The translations under genes were made by a program, and so were the position numbers. Shown one piece after another: positions 1 to 5,797 of a stretch of DNA of 7,274 nt; within the stretch, counting starts at the first letter, position 1, and every line of letters starts with the position of its first letter. This DNA comes from Acetobacterium sp. (lineage in GTDB: Bacteria > Bacillota > Clostridia > Eubacteriales > Eubacteriaceae), in the NCBI GenBank assembly GCA_022013395.1, contig JAKLQL010000385.1, forward strand, positions 1 to 7,274. Reading direction: 5' to 3'. The notes under the pieces are model-generated. The model saw only the letters and a list, made by a program, of their open reading frames with translations, had not been told where the DNA came from and searched no databases.

Positions 1-563
1 ACAATTAAAAATTTCCCCTGGGCATGAAGGGCTTCAGCAATTTTCTTGACATCGCTGGTGGTGCCGTAATAGCTGGGGTTGGTCAGGATCATTCCATTGA
101 TGTCCGGGTGTTCGGTAAGCGCCTTGTGGACACTGGCAACGCTGACAGCTATGGCAAAGCCCATTTCTGGCTGCATTTCCGGTGCGATAAAAACCCCTTC
201 AATGCGGCCTAAAGCCAGGGCGCCAAAGACCGCCCGATGACAATTAATCGGCACCAGCAGTTTTTTTCCCGGGACGCTGGTTCCTAAGATGGCACTATGA
301 ATCCCGGTGGTGGTGCCATTAACCAGAATGGCGGCTTCGTCGCTATGATAGATTGCTGCCAGTTTTTGTTGTGCTTGAGCAATAACGCCCTGGGCATCGT
401 GGAGATTATCGGCCCCGGGTATTTCGGTGATGTCATAGTCATATAAAGCAAAGGCTTCACCCCGGCCCTTATGTCCGGGCATATGAAAGCGATGCTGGTT
501 TTTTTTGTTTAGTTTATTCAATTCTTTTTTTATGATACTCTTTTTAAAATCCATCTTTTTCAT
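1..563 (-). CDS. Orn/Lys/Arg decarboxylase family protein (PLP-dependent), N-terminal part, cut by left edge
   Basis: The 187 visible residues are the N-terminus and the first part of the large domain of a fold-type I PLP enzyme of the Orn/Lys/Arg decarboxylase group (the YaaO/SpeA/Cad type). Members remove the carboxyl group of a basic amino acid to make a polyamine or diamine, in the cytoplasm. The sequence shows the family's N-terminal signature RFHMPGHKG (residues 25-33), the NGTTTG cofactor-phosphate loop (82-87), the INCHRAVF segment (106-113; the position usually occupied by HKS) and NPSYYG (162-167). The catalytic PLP lysine lies beyond the window, so activity cannot be judged and the substrate cannot be named. 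Start: an in-frame TAA lies 12 bases upstream of ATG 563, so only ATG 563 or ATG 554 are possible. The only weak Shine-Dalgarno-like bases (AGG at 565-567) sit better for ATG 554. The gene is divergent from the thioredoxin gene. In Bacillus subtilis a homologue (yaaO) lies in the same general neighbourhood as rsmI and metS. Confidence 0.88.
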   Translation of the reverse strand, partial: MKKMDFKKSIIKKELNKLNKKNQHRFHMPGHKGRGEAFALYDYDITEIPGADNLHDAQGVIAQAQQKLAAIYHSDEAAILVNGTTTGIHSAILGTSVPGKKLLVPINCHRAVFGALALGRIEGVFIAPEMQPEMGFAIAVSVASVHKALTEHPDINGMILTNPSYYGTTSDVKKIAEALHAQGKFLI

Positions 564-618
564 GCCTATATTTTAACACAACGGCTCCGCTTTAATATCA
601 GAAATTTAACTTTTATCC

Positions 619-647
619 TTTAATCTTGTCGGAAATTATTATATAAT
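619..647 (+). promoter_or_regulatory. Candidate promoter of the thioredoxin gene
   Basis: A perfect -10 hexamer TATAAT lies at 642-647, about 35 bases before the start codon. The best-placed -35 (TTTAAT, 619-624, 17-base spacer) matches only three of six consensus positions, so the -10 carries most of the weight. An overlapping TATAAT also exists on the minus strand (638-643) and could serve the divergent decarboxylase gene, but no good -35 goes with it. Confidence 0.42.
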
Positions 648-681
648 GTTTGAGCAAATATATTTATGAGGTGAAGAGAAC

Positions 682-1008
682 ATGTCCAGTGAAAAAATTA
701 TTAGTATCAATATGGAAAATTTTGAAACCGAGATTTTATCCTATAACGGAGCGGTCATGGTGGATTTTTGGGCAGAATGGTGCGGACCTTGTAAAGCACT
801 GGCCCCGACAATAGACGAAATATCTCAGGAATTGGGCGACAATATGAAGGTTTGCAAAATCAATGTGGATGAAAACCAAAGCCTGGCCCAACAATTCCGA
901 GTCATGAGTATTCCCACCGTGGTTTTCTTTAAAAACGGTGAAGCAGTCAACCGCTTTGTCGGTGTTCGTGAAAAAGACGAATATATCGATGCCATGAAAA
1001 CCCTTTAA
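682..1008 (+). CDS. trxA: Thioredoxin
   Basis: This 108-residue protein has the standard length of a single-domain thioredoxin. Thioredoxins reduce disulfides in cytoplasmic proteins and are recharged by thioredoxin reductase. The active site WCGPC is at residues 33-37, preceded by the buried aspartate in VMVDFWAEW (D28). The cis-proline is in SIPTV (P78), and the following strand VVFFKNGE and the glycine of RFVGV complete the fold. ATG 682 is supported by a GAGGTGA Shine-Dalgarno site at 668-674 with a 7-base spacer. The gene stands alone: divergent from the decarboxylase, convergent with metG, with its own likely promoter and a strong terminator. No thioredoxin reductase gene is in view, so its partner lies elsewhere. 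The fold and active site are certain; the trxA name is by family, because clostridia often carry several paralogues. Confidence 0.95.
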   Translation: MSSEKIISINMENFETEILSYNGAVMVDFWAEWCGPCKALAPTIDEISQELGDNMKVCKINVDENQSLAQQFRVMSIPTVVFFKNGEAVNRFVGVREKDEYIDAMKTL

Positions 1009-1022
1009 TACCAGCATATTTT

Positions 1023-1063
1023 AAAAGTCTAAACGGGACGCACACCCCCGTTTAGACTTTTTT
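1023..1063 (+). terminator. Intrinsic terminator between convergent trx and metG, probably bidirectional
   Basis: A perfect 15-bp stem pairs 1023-1037 with 1047-1061 around a 9-base loop (1038-1046). On the plus strand it runs into a T-rich tract (1058-1063), 15 bases after the thioredoxin stop. Read on the minus strand the same stem ends in TTTT shortly after the metG stop, so it can end both convergent transcripts. The outer A/T pairs act as stem or as U-tract depending on direction, as is usual for shared terminators. Confidence 0.93.
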
Positions 1064-1089
1064 ATTTGCCTTTAATTTTTAGTGATCAA

Positions 1090-3045
1090 TTAAGAAACCT
1101 TGCCGCCTGAGGGGATGCCGTCGACGGTAACCAGGGATAATTTTTTGCCTTTGGTGGCGGCCAGAATCATCCCGTTGGATTCCAAGCCCCGGAGGTTGAC
1201 TGGTTTCAGGTTGGCGACGAGAATTACGGTTTTGCCGACCAGGTCTTCCGGGGCATAATATTTGGCAATCCCCGAGACCACTTGTCGTTTTTCCTGACCA
1301 ACCATCAGTTGTAATACCAGCAGGCGATCCGCATCAGGATGGGGCTCACAGGCAACGACTTCGGCCACCCGCAGCTGCACCTTGGCAAAGTCATCAATGG
1401 TGATCAGGCCTTCTGGCAGTTCTTCCTGACTTTCACTATCCGGTTTATTTTCTTTTATATTTTTTTCAGTTTTAGGTTTCGCTTCTTTAACCGGTTTTTC
1501 TTCCTTTTTCTCCAGCTCAATTCGCGGGAAGAGGGCGTCACAGCGTTCAATCTGGAGTCCTTCGGGATAGCCGCCAAACTGCTGGATGCTGTCCCAGGTT
1601 AAACAGTTTTCGGGACATTTTAATTGTTCGCCGATTTTTCGGGCGGTTTCTGGCATCGCGGCTGAAATCAGCACGGTGACAATCCGCAGACACTCGGTCA
1701 GGTTATACATTACCTGGGCCAGTCGGGCCTGTTTTTCCGGGGTTTTTCCCAGTACCCAGGGTTGAGTTTCGTCGATGTATTTATTGGAGCGGGAAACCAA
1801 CTTCCAGATTTCCTCCAAAGCCCGGCTGAAGTCCAGCTTGTCCATATAGTCGCTGACAATCCCGGGCGTTTTTTCAGCCAGTTCGATAATCTCGTTGTCG
1901 ATTACTTCTTTTTCCCGTTCTTTGGGAATAATTCCGCCGAAATATTTTTCGGTCATCGCCAGAGTCCGGCTGAGCAGGTTGCCCAGGTCATTGGCCAGGT
2001 CTGAATTGATGTGGCTGACCAGCAGGTCTTCGTTATACACCCCATCGGAACCATAGCTCATTTCCCGCAGCACATGATAACGCAGGGCATCGACGCCGTA
2101 TTTATCCACTAATACCACAGGATCCACAACGTTACCCACAGATTTGGACATTTTTCCGCCTTTTAGCAGGATCCAGCCGTGGCCGTAAACCTGTTTGGGC
2201 AGCGGTAATTCTAACGCCATCAGGATAATCGGCCAGTAAATGGTATGGAAACGGATAATATCTTTTCCGACCAGATGGACATCGGCCGGCCAGTAGCGGT
2301 CCATCAGATCCGGCTTGTCATTGAGATAACCCAGGGCTGAAATGTAGTTAGGCAAGGCGTCAATCCACACATAAACCACATGTCCGGGGTCAAAGTCCAC
2401 TGGTACGCCCCAGGTAAAGGAGGTTCGGGAGACACATAAATCCTGGAGTCCGGGTTTGATGAAATTGTTGATCATTTCATTTTTGCGGGACTCGGGCTGA
2501 ATAAAACCGGGGTTGGCTTCGATGTGTTTGAGCAGATCATCGGCATATTTTGACATTTTAAAGAAGTAGGCTTCTTCCGAGGCTTTTTCCACAGGTCGTC
2601 CACAATCCGGGCAATTTCCGTCGACTAATTGGCTTTCAGTCCAGAAAGATTCACAGGGGGTGCAGTACCAGCCTTCATAGTTGGATTTGTAAATGTCACC
2701 CTGTTCGTAGAGCTTTTTAAAAATCCGTTGGATGGTCTTTTCATGCTCAGGATCGGTGGTTCTGATAAACTGATCGTAGTTGATGTTCATGGTATCCCAG
2801 AGGTTTTTAATCCCGGTAACAATCCCATCGACATAATCCTGGGGTGCGACGCCAGCTTCAGCGGCTATTTTTTCGATCTTCTGGCCATGTTCATCAGTTC
2901 CAGTTAAAAAATAGGTATCATAGCCCTTCAGTTTTTTAAACCGGGTGATTGTATCCGCGGCTACCGTGGTGTAGGTATGGCCGATATGCAGGTTCCCGCT
3001 GGGATAGTAAATGGGGGTGGTGATATAAAACGTTTTTTCTGACAT
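1090..3045 (-). CDS. metG: Methionyl-tRNA synthetase, with C-terminal tRNA-binding domain
   Basis: Class I aminoacyl-tRNA synthetase of 651 residues that charges tRNA-Met with methionine in the cytoplasm. In order: Rossmann catalytic domain with HIGH at 20-23; zinc knuckle with the two CxxC pairs C128/C131 and C145/C148; KMSKS loop at 298-302; helical anticodon-binding domain, roughly 340-500. A Lys/Glu-rich low-complexity linker follows (about 512-545), then an EMAP-II/Trbp111-like tRNA-binding and dimerisation domain (about 549-651). The length fits the Firmicutes MetS/MetG form. ATG 3045 is chosen because an AGGAG site lies 5 bases upstream and the protein then begins MSEKTFYITTPIYYPSG, as in the family. 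A frame open to a TTG at 3132 would add 29 residues with no family counterpart. The gene has its own promoter and methionine T-box upstream. It ends convergent with the thioredoxin gene. Confidence 0.97.
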   Translation of the reverse strand: MSEKTFYITTPIYYPSGNLHIGHTYTTVAADTITRFKKLKGYDTYFLTGTDEHGQKIEKIAAEAGVAPQDYVDGIVTGIKNLWDTMNINYDQFIRTTDPEHEKTIQRIFKKLYEQGDIYKSNYEGWYCTPCESFWTESQLVDGNCPDCGRPVEKASEEAYFFKMSKYADDLLKHIEANPGFIQPESRKNEMINNFIKPGLQDLCVSRTSFTWGVPVDFDPGHVVYVWIDALPNYISALGYLNDKPDLMDRYWPADVHLVGKDIIRFHTIYWPIILMALELPLPKQVYGHGWILLKGGKMSKSVGNVVDPVVLVDKYGVDALRYHVLREMSYGSDGVYNEDLLVSHINSDLANDLGNLLSRTLAMTEKYFGGIIPKEREKEVIDNEIIELAEKTPGIVSDYMDKLDFSRALEEIWKLVSRSNKYIDETQPWVLGKTPEKQARLAQVMYNLTECLRIVTVLISAAMPETARKIGEQLKCPENCLTWDSIQQFGGYPEGLQIERCDALFPRIELEKKEEKPVKEAKPKTEKNIKENKPDSESQEELPEGLITIDDFAKVQLRVAEVVACEPHPDADRLLVLQLMVGQEKRQVVSGIAKYYAPEDLVGKTVILVANLKPVNLRGLESNGMILAATKGKKLSLVTVDGIPSGGKVS

Positions 3046-3119
3046 AATTTCTCCTTTTTTTATTACTTCTTTTGTTAATTGCGAAATTTTTCGACACAGA
3101 CCTATCTTGCTTTGATGTT

Positions 3120-3202
3120 TGTCGATAACCAATTTTGTAACGTGTAGGCGAACAGTACAAGAAAATGTTGTACGACCTAGTGTAAAAATTGTTTTATCGA
3201 CA
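3120..3202 (-). repeat. 83-nt long imperfect inverted repeat (hairpin) in the metG leader
   Basis: The ends are a perfect 9-bp inverted repeat (3120-3128 with 3194-3202; TGTCGATAA / TTATCGACA). Pairing continues inward as a 7-bp helix (CAATTTT with AAAATTG), a short bulged helix, a 4-bp helix (TAGG/CCTA) and a 6-bp helix (GTACAA/TTGTAC), closed by a 7-base loop CATTTTC. It lies between the T-box terminator and the metG ribosome-binding site, and no U-tract follows, so it is not a terminator. A 5-bp hairpin, AGCGA-GCT-TCGCT (3206-3218), sits next to it. It could be a small non-autonomous mobile repeat, an mRNA-stability or processing structure, or part of an extended leader. No target-site duplication is visible. 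Confidence 0.6.
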
Positions 3203-3236
3203 GACAGCGAAGCTCGCTTTACTATATTCGCATCCG

Positions 3237-3268
3237 AAAAAAATCCTCCGTCCAGTTAAGGGCGAAGG
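3237..3268 (-). terminator. T-box attenuator terminator of the metG leader
   Basis: On the minus strand CCTTCGCCC (3268-3260) pairs with GGACGGAGG (3253-3245), with one C-A mismatch and a 6-base loop, followed by A and seven Ts (3244-3237). Its 5' arm overlaps the 3' strand of the antiterminator, so the two folds exclude each other. Uncharged tRNA-Met would favour the antiterminator and let transcription continue into metG. Confidence 0.88.
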
Positions 3269-3480
3269 TTTCGCGTTACCACCTTAGTTCGCATTACTCT
3301 CACAAATAATGCCTTCATAAGTTTTATAAACTTTCAGTTTTATCGCTGTCAAGCGGTCGGGCTAAAATCTTCACCCAAACAGACTCCAAGGCCATCTTCA
3401 ATGCTTTTTCTGTCACCGGCTTTCACCTTACCCGGCTCTCTCTTCACAGCTTTCCCATTTACTCTTCTCTTCATCGCCAT
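3237..3480 (-). promoter_or_regulatory. Methionine-specific T-box riboswitch (tRNA-Met sensor) upstream of metG
   Basis: The leader has the parts of a T-box in order. Stem I begins near 3478. It carries AAUG/CAUU and CUGU/ACAG helices, an AGAGAG bulge region, and a distal loop with GGUGAAAG closed by GCCGG/CCGGU. The specifier loop shows GAAG-AUG-GCC with the specifier triplet AUG at 3395-3393, the codon for methionine. Stem III is GCAUUA/UAAUGC (3307-3312 with 3291-3296). The T-box sequence AAGGTGGTAACGCG lies at 3285-3272. Its antiterminator folds as AAGG/CCUU (3285-3282 with 3261-3258) plus GCGA/UCGC (3274-3271 with 3265-3262), around a 7-base bulge. That bulge begins UGGU, complementary to the ACCA end expected of tRNA-Met. 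Uncharged tRNA-Met should stabilise the antiterminator and turn metG on. Helix limits are by eye. Confidence 0.92.
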
Positions 3481-3518
3481 TTATCATATATTTTTATCTA
3501 AATTTTTTAACTATCCCT

Positions 3519-3546
3519 ATTATACTTTAATTCCAGATAATTTCAA
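3519..3546 (-). promoter_or_regulatory. Sigma-A-type promoter of the metG T-box leader
   Basis: Minus-strand -35 TTGAAA (3546-3541; five of six consensus) and -10 TATAAT (3524-3519; perfect) are separated by 16 bases. Transcription should begin near 3512, about 32 bases before Stem I of the T-box. Only five bases separate the -35 from the rsmI stop codon, and no terminator lies between, so rsmI read-through probably enters the same leader. A 6-bp inverted repeat ATCCCT/AGGGAT (3546-3551 and 3513-3518) brackets the promoter; its meaning is unknown. Confidence 0.82.
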
Positions 3547-3551
3547 GGGAT

Positions 3552-4394
3552 TTATCGTTTTACTGCGTTATAGACGTCCCGGCGGGAAATGTTCCGGTCT
3601 TTGGCAACGGCCTTCATGGCCTCTTTTTCCGGCAGTCCGGTATTCAGATAATGAGCCAGATGTTCTTCCAGACTGAGGGTTTCCAGCTCCAGACCGGCGG
3701 CAGTGTTACCTTCATCCGGGGTTCGACCTTCAATACAAAGCACGTATTCACCCCGGGGGTTATGCTCCTGATAATAGTGAAGATGTTCGCCGATGGTGCC
3801 ATAACGGGTTTCTTCGTAGCGCTTGGTTATTTCTCTAGAAATGCTCATCTGCCGATGACCCAAGCCGTGCTGATCAAGAATTTCTAAAGTTTTTGGTAAG
3901 CGGTGGGGTGATTCGTAGAGGACAATGGTGAACTCCGACGCTTCAATCCGTTTCAGTCCTTCTTTAATCGCTTTGTTTTCTTTACCTAAGAAGCCCAGAA
4001 ACAAAAACGAGCGGGTATCCAGTCCCGATAACACCAGACCACAAAGCCCGGCATTGGGGCCAGGCACCACTTCCAGGCTAATGTCATTGGCCACGCAATT
4101 TTTAACCAGCACTGATCCCGGATCGGAGATCAGCGGCATCCCGGCATCGGAGATCAGGGCGATATTCTGGCCCTGCTTCAGCAGTTCAATCAGGCCCTCG
4201 CTGGACTGCTGTTCATTATGCTGATGATAGGCGACCATCTTTTTGGAAATCTCAAAATGGTTGAGCAGCTTAATGGAATGGCGGGTGTCCTCCGCGGCGA
4301 TCAGATCGACCTCCTGCAAAACCCTTAATCCCCGGATGCTCATATCATCCAGATTGCCGATGGGGGTACCGACGATATATAGTTTTCCGGACAT
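3552..4394 (-). CDS. rsmI: 16S rRNA (cytidine(1402)-2'-O)-methyltransferase
   Basis: RsmI uses S-adenosylmethionine to methylate the ribose 2'-OH of C1402 in the decoding centre of 16S rRNA; with RsmH it makes m4Cm1402 and tunes start-codon fidelity. At 280 residues the protein has the usual length. The tetrapyrrole-methylase fold begins with YIVGTPIGNLDD (6-17), then AAEDTR (33-38), the SAM-site segment ISDAGMPLISDPG (81-93), VVPGPNAG (109-116), FLFLGFLGK (130-138) and SISREITKRYEE (184-195). The C-terminal helical tail ISRRDVYNAVK (269-279) is the family's small terminal domain. Asn replaces the more common Ser in the GPSA motif (N114), a mild variation. ATG 4394 directly abuts the TAG of the upstream FAD protein gene. 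No clear Shine-Dalgarno site precedes it, so translation is probably coupled to the upstream gene. It is the last gene of the rplI-dnaB-FAD-rsmI run. Confidence 0.96.
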   Translation of the reverse strand: MSGKLYIVGTPIGNLDDMSIRGLRVLQEVDLIAAEDTRHSIKLLNHFEISKKMVAYHQHNEQQSSEGLIELLKQGQNIALISDAGMPLISDPGSVLVKNCVANDISLEVVPGPNAGLCGLVLSGLDTRSFLFLGFLGKENKAIKEGLKRIEASEFTIVLYESPHRLPKTLEILDQHGLGHRQMSISREITKRYEETRYGTIGEHLHYYQEHNPRGEYVLCIEGRTPDEGNTAAGLELETLSLEEHLAHYLNTGLPEKEAMKAVAKDRNISRRDVYNAVKR

Positions 4395-5783
4395 CTATTC
4401 GCTGTACAGGTTTCTGGCTACAAACACGCCGTTGGCAGAAGCTTGCATCAGTCCCCTGGTTACCCCGGCGCCGTCACCCAGCACATAAAGATTTTTAATG
4501 CTGGACTGGAAGTTTTTATCGACCGTTACCTTGTTGGAATAAAACTTGACCTCGACCCCGTAAAGCAGGGTTTCGTCACTGGCCAGACCCGGTGAGATAT
4601 GATCTAAGGCCTGAATCATTTCATCAATGTCTTTCATAATCCGGTAGGGTAGCACTAAACAGAGATCTCCGGGGACGGCATCGATTAGCGTTGGTCGGAT
4701 ATTATTGCGGTTAAGCCGTTCTTCGGTAGTACGTCGGCCTCTTAAAAAATCGCCGTACCGCTGAACCATGATCTTATTGCCAGTCAGCATGTTTCCTAAA
4801 CTGGCGATGTGCTTGCCATACGCCACCGCTTCTCTAAATGGCTCGGTAAAGCTTTTGGAGACCAGTAAAGCAAAATTGGTGTTATTGGTTTTTAAGGCAT
4901 CGGATTTATAACTGTGGCCATTAACTACCGCCAGTTGATTATCGTAATATTCGGTGGAAACAACGCCACCGGGGTTGGAACAGAAGGTTCGGACGCTGTC
5001 ATCAAAGGTTGGGGTGTAATAGACCAGTTTTCCTTCATAGAGGGCATCGTTGATTTCCTGCATCACCTCGTTACGGGTTTCCAGCCGGATGCCGATATCG
5101 ATTTTGCCAACCTTGGTTTCAACATTGTACTCTTCGCACATGCTGGTAAACCACTCGGAGCCATCTCGACCAACTGCCACCAGCACCTTGTCGGCTCGCA
5201 AGGTTTCGTCTTTTGTCCGGACGCCGACCACGGTATTGTCTTCCACTACCAGGCTTTGCACCGGGGTGCGGAATTTAATCTCAATGCCTAAATCATTAAT
5301 TAAATAGTTCTGAATTCGCTGATAAATGGTGTAGCCCACTTCGGTGCCCATATGCCGCACCGGACATTCAATCAGTTTTAAATTGCTTTGAATCGCTTTG
5401 GTGCGGATATCCCGGATTTTTTCCGGATTATCCAGTCCATGAACCCGTTTGTCGGCGCCAAATTCAATATAGAGATCATCCACATATTTGATCAAATCAA
5501 CCGTGGTTTTATAGCCGATGTATTCGGGCAATTCGCCGCCGACATCGGGTGAGAGGGACAGCTTGCCATCCGAATAAGCTCCGGCCCCGGCAAAGCCGGT
5601 GGTAATATTGCAAGGCTTACAGCCGACACATTTATTCGTGGTTCGTTTGGGACAGATCCGTTTTTCAATGGAGTTCCCTTTTTCCAGCATTAAGATCTTT
5701 AAATCGCTATTCTTTTTTGCCAATTCCATGGCGGCAAAAATACCGCCGGGTCCGGCACCTATGATAATGACATCATATTTCAT
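4395..5783 (-). CDS. Uncharacterised FAD-dependent dehydrogenase (COG2509 type) with a four-cysteine cluster
   Basis: This 462-residue cytoplasmic flavoprotein belongs to the NAD(P)/FAD-dependent oxidoreductases of the COG2509 type, whose substrate is not established. The N-terminal dinucleotide-binding motif IIIGAGPGG is at 6-14, with the ribose-binding acidic residue in LMLEKG (E34). Next comes a cysteine cluster C44, C52, C55, C58 (C-x7-C-x2-C-x2-C), followed by GFAGAGAYSDGKL (63-75), a hallmark of the group. A second nucleotide-site strand is LVAVGRDGSEW (201-211), and FCSNPGGVV (267-275) is also conserved in such proteins. The C-terminal FAD-closing motif is NLYVLGDGAG followed by TRGLMQASANG (431-452). 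No signal peptide or membrane segment is visible. ATG 5783 has an AGGAAG site with a 6-base spacer. The gap to dnaB is only 14 bases and rsmI begins right at its stop, so it is cotranscribed with replication and ribosome genes. The cysteines could hold an iron-sulfur cluster or zinc; this is inference. Confidence 0.9.
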   Translation of the reverse strand: MKYDVIIIGAGPGGIFAAMELAKKNSDLKILMLEKGNSIEKRICPKRTTNKCVGCKPCNITTGFAGAGAYSDGKLSLSPDVGGELPEYIGYKTTVDLIKYVDDLYIEFGADKRVHGLDNPEKIRDIRTKAIQSNLKLIECPVRHMGTEVGYTIYQRIQNYLINDLGIEIKFRTPVQSLVVEDNTVVGVRTKDETLRADKVLVAVGRDGSEWFTSMCEEYNVETKVGKIDIGIRLETRNEVMQEINDALYEGKLVYYTPTFDDSVRTFCSNPGGVVSTEYYDNQLAVVNGHSYKSDALKTNNTNFALLVSKSFTEPFREAVAYGKHIASLGNMLTGNKIMVQRYGDFLRGRRTTEERLNRNNIRPTLIDAVPGDLCLVLPYRIMKDIDEMIQALDHISPGLASDETLLYGVEVKFYSNKVTVDKNFQSSIKNLYVLGDGAGVTRGLMQASANGVFVARNLYSE

Positions 5784-5797
5784 TTCGTTCTTCCTTT

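Noticed and set aside
24..212. Plus-strand open frame under the decarboxylase gene
   Set aside because: It lies antisense to a recognisable PLP-enzyme reading frame, has no ribosome-binding site and resembles no known protein.
3090..3096. TGTCGAA on the minus strand, resembling a Spo0A (0A) box
   Set aside because: A single seven-base match within an AT-rich transcribed leader, about 425 bases downstream of the promoter; expected by chance and badly placed for a regulator.
3046..3132. Extension of metG to a TTG start at 3132, adding 29 residues
   Set aside because: The extension has no family counterpart and overlaps the end of the leader hairpin, and TTG 3132 has no ribosome-binding site. 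ATG 3045 has AGGAG at 5 bases and gives the conserved N-terminus.
3225..3249. Tiny frame (ATG CGA ATA TAG) after GGAGG in the terminator arm, a possible leader peptide
   Set aside because: Three codons only, spacing is long, and the GGAGG is explained as the 3' arm of the T-box terminator.
3513..3551. ATCCCT/AGGGAT inverted repeat flanking the metG promoter as an operator
   Set aside because: Six-base arms 27 bases apart are likely by chance, and the T-box already explains control. Noted in the promoter entry only.
4914..5307. Plus-strand open frames of 85-125 codons opposite the flavoprotein gene
   Set aside because: Antisense shadows of a clear coding gene; the two overlap each other in different frames and show no start signals.
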